Position numbers and translations under genes: made by a program. The notes below the pieces were generated by a model that was given only the letters and a program-made list of their open reading frames with translations, did no database searches and was not told where the DNA came from. From NCBI GenBank assembly GCA_946480995.1, contig CAMLMF010000034.1, forward strand, positions 1-12,490: a DNA stretch of 12,490 nucleotides, in the 5' to 3' direction. Source of the DNA: an uncultured Bdellovibrio sp. (lineage in GTDB: Bacteria; Bdellovibrionota; Bdellovibrionia; Bdellovibrionales; Bdellovibrionaceae). This document shows, in pieces, positions 8,445 to 12,490 of the stretch (its first letter is position 1; each line of letters opens with the position of its first letter).

Positions 8445-8474
8445 AGCCTTAAAGATAAGGAACTAAGGCTTTTT
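8445..8474 (+). repeat. Inverted repeat followed by a T run, over the stop of the small secreted protein gene
   Basis: AGCCTTA (8445-8451) and TAAGGCT (8464-8470) form a seven-pair stem with a twelve-base loop. On the plus strand it is followed by a T-rich stretch (8470-8482), like an intrinsic terminator. On the minus strand the repeat overlaps the stop codon of the small gene but lacks a U tract. No plus-strand gene precedes it, so any role may be in stopping antisense transcription or protecting an mRNA end. Confidence 0.3.
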
Positions 8475-8735
8475 GTTCTTTTTATATTCAGTGGACGCAA
8501 CCAAGCGCACGACCATATCATCAGTCATCACATCATCTTGTTCACGCGATTCCACGGACTCGACTTCGACCTCATTTTCAGCGATGGAACGCTGTGAACC
8601 CTGCAAAGCGTGCAAAAGTTTTTTGTGCAGTCTTTTTTCTTGCTGGGATGTTTCTTTAACTAGCTCTGCGAAATCAGAAACTGTCGCGCTAGAAATTGAA
8701 CTGAATAGATTTATCAAAACAAATATGAAGCGCAT
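8463..8735 (-). CDS. Small exported protein of unknown function
   Basis: I do not recognise this 90-residue protein. It begins with a short signal peptide: Met-Arg, a hydrophobic run (FIFVLINLF, 3-11) and small residues ending near Ala17-Thr18, where signal peptidase I could cut. The mature part is very polar: a lysine/glutamate/glutamine-rich, probably helical stretch (24-48), then an acidic segment (53-72) and a lysine-rich end. It would be a periplasmic or secreted protein of about 70 residues. The ATG has AAGGGGGG upstream with suitable spacing. It lies upstream of the methionine operon promoter but is probably a separate unit. The opposite strand is also open over this stretch, but that reading is cysteine-rich, has no ribosome site and is likely a shadow. 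Confidence 0.6.
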   Translation of the reverse strand: MRFIFVLINLFSSISSATVSDFAELVKETSQQEKRLHKKLLHALQGSQRSIAENEVEVESVESREQDDVMTDDMVVRLVASTEYKKNKKP

Positions 8736-8760
8736 CCTTGCCCCCCTTGGCTTTGCTTGC

Positions 8761-8794
8761 TACCGGTAAGACCCAGATCTTTCTGGAACCGGTT
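8761..8794. promoter_or_regulatory. Two palindromic sites (possible operator) between divergent genes
   Basis: TACCGGTA (8761-8768) and AACCGGTT (8787-8794) are each perfect eight-base palindromes, with centres 26 bases apart. Between them CCAGA (8773-8777) pairs with TCTGG (8782-8786). The arrangement lies between the small secreted protein gene (minus) and the MFS exporter (plus). It could be a paired repressor or activator site, or in RNA a structured leader with ACCGGT arms closing an inner hairpin. No regulator gene is visible nearby. Confidence 0.35.
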
Positions 8795-8859
8795 AAATGT
8801 TCATCAATTTTCCTTAATCCCAGATGACAAGCCGGTTTCCGTCTACTATTTTTGAGTTT

Positions 8860-10059
8860 ATGAGAAATGCAAAAGCTGGCATCGTTTTTATTTTTATTAC
8901 CGTCGTCCTAGATATGATTGGCATCGGCCTGATCATCCCTTCTTTACCAGATATTATGCGTCGGTTTACCACGTCTGAGACCTCTGTTTCAGAATACTTT
9001 GGCTATTTCGTGTCTCTGTATGCGTTAATGCAGTTCTTGGCTTCTCCACTGTTAGGGGCGCTGTCTGATCGCTGGGGGCGCAGATCCATTTTATTGGTAT
9101 CTTTGTTCATCGCAGGTCTGGATTATTTATTGATGGCCTTTGCGCCAACCTTGGAACTGCTGTTTATTGGTCGGGTGATTTCTGGCTTAACTGGAGCCAA
9201 CATCACTGTCGCGATGGCATACATCGCCGACGTCAGTGACGACAGCAATCGCTCTGCAAACTTCGGAAAAATTGGTGCAGCTTTTGGTTTAGGATTTATC
9301 ATCGGTCCCGCTATTGGTGGCCTGTTGGGACACCTAGGGCCTGAATATCCATTTATCGTAGCGGCTGGCATGAACTTGCTCAACTTCTTGTTCGGATATT
9401 TTATTTTGCCTGAATCCTTGCCACCTGAAAAACGTCGCAAAGTGGATTTTAGCAAAACCAATCCTTTGAATTCTCTGCAAAAGATTTTTAAAGCCCATCA
9501 TCTTCTGCCCTTGTTATTTATTTATTTCCTGTTTCAGTTGGCAGGACAAACTCATCCGTCGATCTGGACATTGTATACAGAAACACGCTTTGGTTGGACG
9601 ACAGCACAGGTCGGTTTTTCGTTGGCCGTCGTCGGTGTTCTTTCCGCCGTGTCACAAGGATGGTTAACAGGAATTGTGGTTCCAAAAATCGGTGAATACA
9701 AAGCCGTGCTTTATGGAGCTTTTGGTTATGCGATCGCCTTTTTTCTTTTCGGTTTAGCCAACCAAGGTTGGATGATGTATGCGATCTTAGCTTTTTCTGC
9801 AATTTTTTGGGTGTCGATGCCAGCGTTGCAATCATTAGTGACCCATCAAGCTCCCCCTGAAGAACAAGGTGAATTGCAAGGAACGTTAGTCAGCCTCACC
9901 TCTTTAGCCGCGATTATTAATCCGTTGGTTGCAACAAAATTATTTGCGGTCTTTACCGCAAACAAAGAAGGACTTTATATACCAGGTGCGCCTTATTACT
10001 TCGGTGCCCTTGTGTGCGTCGCTTCTTGGGTTATCGCTCTTCGCCAAAAACCGACTTAA
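8860..10059 (+). CDS. TetA-like MFS drug/proton antiporter
   Basis: A 399-residue inner-membrane exporter of the major facilitator superfamily with twelve predicted helices, close in pattern to the TetA tetracycline/H+ antiporters (about 400 residues). Landmarks from the ATG at 8860 are Asp18 in VVLDMIGIGLIIPSLP (TetA Asp15 position), the motif A loop GALSDRWGRR (66-75), Asp88 in GLDYLLMAFAP (TetA Asp84 position), GLTGANITVAMAYIAD (109-124), FGLGFIIGP (142-150), and the C-half PPEEQGELQGTLVSLTSL (332-349). Retention of these acidic residues suggests a working proton-coupled exporter; the drug is unknown, and resistance should not be assumed. An upstream in-frame ATG at 8824 would add twelve residues. 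The 8860 start matches where TetA proteins begin, but neither start has a good ribosome site. No TetR-type gene is adjacent. Confidence 0.88.
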   Translation: MRNAKAGIVFIFITVVLDMIGIGLIIPSLPDIMRRFTTSETSVSEYFGYFVSLYALMQFLASPLLGALSDRWGRRSILLVSLFIAGLDYLLMAFAPTLELLFIGRVISGLTGANITVAMAYIADVSDDSNRSANFGKIGAAFGLGFIIGPAIGGLLGHLGPEYPFIVAAGMNLLNFLFGYFILPESLPPEKRRKVDFSKTNPLNSLQKIFKAHHLLPLLFIYFLFQLAGQTHPSIWTLYTETRFGWTTAQVGFSLAVVGVLSAVSQGWLTGIVVPKIGEYKAVLYGAFGYAIAFFLFGLANQGWMMYAILAFSAIFWVSMPALQSLVTHQAPPEEQGELQGTLVSLTSLAAIINPLVATKLFAVFTANKEGLYIPGAPYYFGALVCVASWVIALRQKPT

Positions 10060-10065
10060 GATACT

Positions 10066-10098
10066 GTGAAAGTTCAGCTTTTCTCACCGAGCTTTCAC
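10066..10098 (+). terminator. Probable terminator hairpin after the MFS gene
   Basis: GTGAAAGTTC (10066-10075) pairs with GAGCTTTCAC (10089-10098) over ten positions with one G-U pair and a 13-base loop. It begins seven bases after the MFS stop. The sequence that follows is T-rich only in part (TCTACTTAAATTTTT), so termination may be inefficient. Confidence 0.5.
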
Positions 10099-10152
10099 TC
10101 TACTTAAATTTTTAAAATGTTGTACGCTGTGCTCTGCTTTCGTCGTCTTATG

Positions 10153-10161
10153 TGTTAGAAT
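10153..10161 (+). promoter_or_regulatory. Extended -10 promoter of the haemolysin III gene
   Basis: TGTTAGAAT is an extended -10 element (TGn plus a five-of-six TATAAT). There is no convincing -35 box 17 bases upstream, as is common for this class. The start near 10168 would leave a leader of about 14 bases, just enough for the AGGAGG ribosome site at 10171-10176. Confidence 0.5.
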
Positions 10162-10170
10162 GAAGTCACC

Positions 10171-10176
10171 AGGAGG
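10171..10176 (+). promoter_or_regulatory. Shine-Dalgarno site pointing to an AUC start
   Basis: AGGAGG is followed by five bases and then ATC at 10182. The spacing equals that of the strong site ahead of the RNA-binding protein gene at 2201. No ATG, GTG or TTG lies at a suitable distance, so the site decides in favour of a non-standard start at 10182. Confidence 0.6.
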
Positions 10177-10181
10177 CCTCT

Positions 10182-10799
10182 ATCTATCAAGGCGAAAGAT
10201 TTAACAGTATTACTCATCTGATCGGCGCGGCGTTGTCTGTTGCTGGGACTTCTGTATTGATCACCTTGGCAAGTGTGCAAGGGGATGCGTGGAAAATAGT
10301 TGCGACCAGTGTTTATGGTGGCATCTTAGTTTTGCTTTATACCGTTTCAACTCTGTACCATAGCCTGCAAGGTCGCGCGAAAATCATTCTGCAAAAGCTT
10401 GATCACATTGCAATCTATCTGTTGATCGCAGGAACTTACACTCCTTTTACTTTAATTACCTTGCGGGGCCCGTGGGGCTGGTGGCTGTTCGGAATTAATT
10501 GGACGCTGGCCGTGATTGGTATCACTTACGAATTGACCTTAGCACATCGTTCGCGCACGCCTTCGATGATTATTTATGTCTTGATGGGCTGGCTGATTGT
10601 CGCCGCCTTAAAACCGTTAACAGCAGCGCTTCCTATGGCGGGTCTAGTCTGGTTATCCCTTGGTGGTTTGCTGTACACTGGCGGGATTGCTTTCTTTCTT
10701 TACGACACCAAATTTAGGCATTTTCATGGAATTTGGCATCTTTTTGTAATGGGTGGCAGTATATGCCAGTATTTTTGCATTCTGTTTTATTTAGTTTAA
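10182..10799 (+). CDS. Haemolysin III / PAQR-family membrane protein, apparent AUC start
   Basis: A seven-helix inner-membrane protein of the haemolysin III (PAQR-like) family, about 205 residues from the proposed start. Family marks, counted from 10182, are the N-terminal GERFNSITH (4-12), STLYHSL (56-62), LDHIAIYLLIAGTYTPF (73-89), and HGIWH (182-186), the HxxxH pair that binds zinc with an earlier histidine in related receptors. The conventional TTG at 10233 would delete the conserved ERFN..TH segment and has no ribosome site, whereas ATC at 10182 is five bases after AGGAGG; an upstream stop at 10161 rules out anything longer. Either AUC is the real start or an ATG has changed. The histidine often found near the C-terminus (GS..H) is Gln196 here. 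The biochemical role of bacterial members is unsettled, and haemolysis should not be assumed. Confidence 0.82.
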   Translation: MYQGERFNSITHLIGAALSVAGTSVLITLASVQGDAWKIVATSVYGGILVLLYTVSTLYHSLQGRAKIILQKLDHIAIYLLIAGTYTPFTLITLRGPWGWWLFGINWTLAVIGITYELTLAHRSRTPSMIIYVLMGWLIVAALKPLTAALPMAGLVWLSLGGLLYTGGIAFFLYDTKFRHFHGIWHLFVMGGSICQYFCILFYLV

Positions 10800-10800
10800 T

Positions 10801-10817
10801 TCGCATACTAAATGCGA
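10801..10817. repeat. Short inverted repeat between the haemolysin III and Nudix genes
   Basis: TCGCAT and ATGCGA form a six-pair stem with a five-base loop directly after the haemolysin III stop codon. No T run follows, so it is a poor terminator. It may be a 3' stabilising hairpin or a binding site upstream of the Nudix promoter. Confidence 0.3.
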
Positions 10818-10848
10818 GGTAGAAATAAAATTTGTGTCGGCAGTGATA

Positions 10849-10857
10849 TGTTATACT
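10849..10857 (+). promoter_or_regulatory. Extended -10 promoter of the Nudix gene
   Basis: TGTTATACT is an extended -10 element with a five-of-six hexamer. The start would fall near 10864, inside the longer possible reading frame that begins with GTG at 10834. This supports the ATG at 10873 as the true start, with AAGG at 10866-10869 in a leader of only about nine bases. Confidence 0.45.
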
Positions 10858-10872
10858 GCAGCGACAAGGTTT

Positions 10873-11466
10873 ATGAGCTTGAAGACTTTATTACCCCCTC
10901 TTTTTCTAAATCCCCAACCCACCGACTTGCAAAGCAAGCTCGAACGCTATGCTTGTGTTGCAATCATCCTTAAAGGCAGTGATTTGGGTAATTTGGAAGT
11001 AGGTTTTATTCAGCGTGCTCTGAACCCAAGTGATCGCTGGTCGGGTCAGATTGCCTTTCCCGGCGGCAAACGTGAAGAAAGTGATCTGTCGGACTTGCAC
11101 GTGGCTTTACGAGAGACCAAAGAAGAAGTCGGTGCAGAGCTTCACCCCGAAGAGCTATTGGGTCGCCTTGACGACATTCAAGCCCGCAAGGCTGGACAGC
11201 TTTTAGATTTTTATATTCGCCCATTTGTCTTCTATACTCAGCGCGATTTTACTATCACTTTGGACCCCGCAGAGGTCGCTGACTTTTTCTGGGTGCCAAT
11301 TAAGAACATTCAAGATCCAAAACGTCAGACTATATTCAAGGCTCCCCGCGAAGCAGGCTTTCTGCATCTGCCGGCAATTCATTTAGACAGAGAACCACCG
11401 CTGTGGGGCTTAACTTATTTAATGGTGCTGAATCTTTTAGAGCGCGTTCGCGGAATCATCAAATAA
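10873..11466 (+). CDS. NudL-like Nudix hydrolase (probable CoA diphosphatase)
   Basis: A 197-residue cytoplasmic Nudix hydrolase. The region QRALNPSDRWSGQIAFPGG (47-65) matches the extra motif found just before the Nudix box in CoA pyrophosphatases of the NudL/YeaB group. The box itself (64-88) has GGKREESD then LRETKEEVG (79-87), with metal-binding Glu81, Glu84 and Glu85. Relative to the textbook box the acidic residue after GG is shifted, as is usual in this subgroup. Such enzymes cut CoA and its derivatives to 3',5'-ADP and phosphopantetheine using Mg or Mn. Substrate is inferred only from the motif. The ATG at 10873 gives a length near NudL (about 190), while the GTG at 10834 would add thirteen residues but lies upstream of a likely promoter. 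Hairpin GGCAC/GTGCC (11524-11540) after the gene is a weak terminator at best. Confidence 0.87.
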   Translation: MSLKTLLPPLFLNPQPTDLQSKLERYACVAIILKGSDLGNLEVGFIQRALNPSDRWSGQIAFPGGKREESDLSDLHVALRETKEEVGAELHPEELLGRLDDIQARKAGQLLDFYIRPFVFYTQRDFTITLDPAEVADFFWVPIKNIQDPKRQTIFKAPREAGFLHLPAIHLDREPPLWGLTYLMVLNLLERVRGIIK

Positions 11467-11585
11467 TGTGTCTCAAACTTGAGATCAAATTTTAGGCAAT
11501 TTTTCGACTCTCTACGAGTTCTCGGCACTTAGCCTGTGCCATTCTTGGACAGCGAATTCTTTTTTAAAAAAATGCACTGAAGGCC

Positions 11586-11612
11586 TTAACTATCCAAAGG
11601 TCCAGCCGATAA
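11586..11612 (+). promoter_or_regulatory. Sigma-28 (FliA)-like promoter
   Basis: GCCGATAA (11605-11612) is an exact match to the sigma-28 -10 element. TTAACTAT (11586-11593) matches five of eight positions of the TAAAGTTT -35 element, at the exact 11-base spacing. Transcription would start near 11620, ahead of the small ORF at 11643. An alternative sigma-70-like pair (TTGGAC at 11545-11550 with AAAAAT at 11568-11573) is weaker. Confidence 0.55.
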
Positions 11613-11642
11613 GTTTACTACCTTGATGGAAAGGAGCCTTGA

Positions 11643-11732
11643 ATGGCTAAGCCTAAAATAGTACGTCACGAACTTGTTCTTACAACGGAGATTCGTGAAT
11701 TGAATCTAAATCGGGAGACGGGTCCACCTTGA
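11643..11732 (+). CDS. Small ORF of 29 codons with strong ribosome site, unknown function
   Basis: AAGGAG (11631-11636) lies six bases ahead of ATG, an ideal arrangement, and the frame runs 29 codons to TGA. The peptide starts MAKPKIVRHELVLTTEIREL and ends GPP. It is charged, has no signal or membrane segment, and the middle could form a short strand or helix. I recognise no family. The sigma-28-like promoter upstream and the strong terminator downstream (11762-11794) make a compact transcript of about 175 bases, which could be a small-protein mRNA, a regulatory RNA, or both. It could also be the remnant of a longer gene; no continuing frame is seen. Confidence 0.5.
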   Translation: MAKPKIVRHELVLTTEIRELNLNRETGPP

Positions 11733-11761
11733 AATAACCGATCTAGATAGGTACTAAACGA

Positions 11762-11794
11762 AAAAACCAGAGCTTACAAGGAGCTCTGGTTTTT
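11762..11794. terminator. Two-way intrinsic terminator between the small ORF and the outer-membrane protein gene
   Basis: CCAGAGCT (11767-11774) pairs perfectly with AGCTCTGG (11782-11789) around a seven-base loop. The flanks AAAAA (11762-11766) and TTTTT (11790-11794) extend the stem and supply U tracts in both directions. It lies 29 bases after the small ORF stop and 39 bases beyond the stop of the minus-strand gene, so it serves both. Confidence 0.92.
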
Positions 11795-11833
11795 GATTTT
11801 TTAGAGATGCCGTTTTCAGATTTTGGCTTCTGA

Positions 11834-12490
11834 CTAAAGGATCGAGAAGACTGTCGAAAAGCTGACTGTCGTAGAATCCGTCTTTAATTCTTTCGGATAG
11901 AAATTCAAGAACGTCGAGAAATAGATATCGCGCGTAAATGCGTATCCAGCGCCCAAACGGCCCGTCATTGTTCTATTTAACATCGCCCATTCATCATCCA
12001 AAGAACGTGGATTCGTGAAACCAATCGCCAATGAAGTGTAAGCGCTTAATTTATCAGTGAAGTTGTATTTAACTTGTGGGTAAAAGCCCAAGAAGTAACG
12101 GCCTGCTGTGCGGTCCGCTTTTTCGTAATCACGGTTGTAAAGGAAAACGCTAAGGCCCGTATCTAAGCCCACCGCAAAGCCTGTGTTACCTAAGTTGTAA
12201 ACCAAGTTGTTGTCATAGCTAAGTGTGCCGACCTGGCCCACGTCTAAGTATTCTTTCACAGTTGTGACAGACACACCGTAAGAGTTGCGCATTTGCACGT
12301 TTTCTAAACGAGAGTTCAAATCGTAGCTAATAAATGGCGTCTTCACATCAGTGCGTTTTGAGCCATGGAAAGGCGTCAAGGAGCTGATGCCTGTGCCAAC
12401 GCTGACAGCGCTGCGACTGTCGAAGCGGTAACGACCCCCGATAGAGCCACTAAGGGATGTATCGTTATTGCCGATCGAACCATCTGGGTT
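11834..12490 (-). CDS. Outer-membrane beta-barrel protein, 3' part only
   Basis: The frame is open from the right edge of the window to TAG at 11834, giving 218 C-terminal residues; the start and any signal peptide lie outside. A TTG inside (12379) is not the start, because the same reading continues upstream with clear strand-like sequence (GSIGGRYRFD, SAVSVGTGISSL). Alternating hydrophobic/polar strands separated by turns rich in Asn, Asp and Gly, such as SYDNNLVYNLG, YFLGFYPQVKYNF, LSAYTSLAIGF, MTGRLGAGYAF and IYFSTFLNFYP, are typical of an outer-membrane barrel. The last strand, VSFSTVFSIL, ends in Leu instead of the more usual Phe. The specific family and cargo are not recognised; it could be a channel or a structural barrel. 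Confidence 0.8.
   Translation of the reverse strand, partial: NPDGSIGNNDTSLSGSIGGRYRFDSRSAVSVGTGISSLTPFHGSKRTDVKTPFISYDLNSRLENVQMRNSYGVSVTTVKEYLDVGQVGTLSYDNNLVYNLGNTGFAVGLDTGLSVFLYNRDYEKADRTAGRYFLGFYPQVKYNFTDKLSAYTSLAIGFTNPRSLDDEWAMLNRTMTGRLGAGYAFTRDIYFSTFLNFYPKELKTDSTTVSFSTVFSIL

Noticed and set aside
8473..8769. Plus-strand ORF of 98 codons opposite the small secreted protein gene
   Set aside because: No ribosome site, odd Cys/Ser-rich composition, and the opposite strand has a signal peptide and good ribosome site.
11468..11483. Palindrome TCTCAAACTTGAGA after the Nudix gene as a terminator
   Set aside because: The loop would be only two bases and no T run directly follows; possibly chance.

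Overview
The gene repertoire and gene style (about half G+C, strong AGGAGG-type ribosome sites, a sigma-28-like promoter, beta-barrel outer-membrane proteins, a glycine-tailed single-RRM protein) suggest a free-living Gram-negative deltaproteobacterium-like organism. My best guess is Bdellovibrio or a close relative. This is an inference from protein flavour, not a database match.

Layout, left to right. (1) The last few codons of a plus-strand gene, probably an outer-membrane barrel, lie at 1-38. (2) A minus-strand pair follows: a HutD-family protein (1419-1991), then a PLP-dependent Cys/Met lyase (73-1356). (3) A plus-strand glycine-tailed RNA-binding protein (2201-2542) ends at a two-way terminator. 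(4) A long minus-strand sulfur and one-carbon operon reads cysteine-synthase-like gene (7205-8188), metF (6246-7193), metH (2653-6249). metF and metH overlap by an ATGA. The 274-base leader of the operon carries what looks like a SAM-II riboswitch followed by a terminator-like hairpin. (5) A small secreted protein (8463-8735, minus) and a TetA-like MFS exporter (8860-10059, plus) diverge from a short region with two palindromes. (6) A haemolysin III/PAQR-type membrane protein (10182-10799) and a NudL-like Nudix hydrolase (10873-11466) follow, both plus-strand and both apparently with very short leaders. (7) A short unit with a sigma-28-like promoter, a 29-codon ORF with a good ribosome site and a two-way terminator lies at 11586-11794. 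(8) The 3' part of a minus-strand beta-barrel gene runs off the right edge.

How the parts fit: MetF makes 5-methyl-tetrahydrofolate, MetH uses it to methylate homocysteine to methionine, and the cysteine-synthase-like enzyme feeds reduced sulfur into the pathway. A SAM sensor ahead of all three would shut the operon when the end product of methionine activation is plentiful. The separate PLP lyase at the left end probably breaks down or interconverts the same sulfur amino acids. The most interesting observations are the SAM-II-like leader with its possible four-segment switch, the apparent AUC start codon of the haemolysin III gene, and the small sigma-28-like transcription unit.
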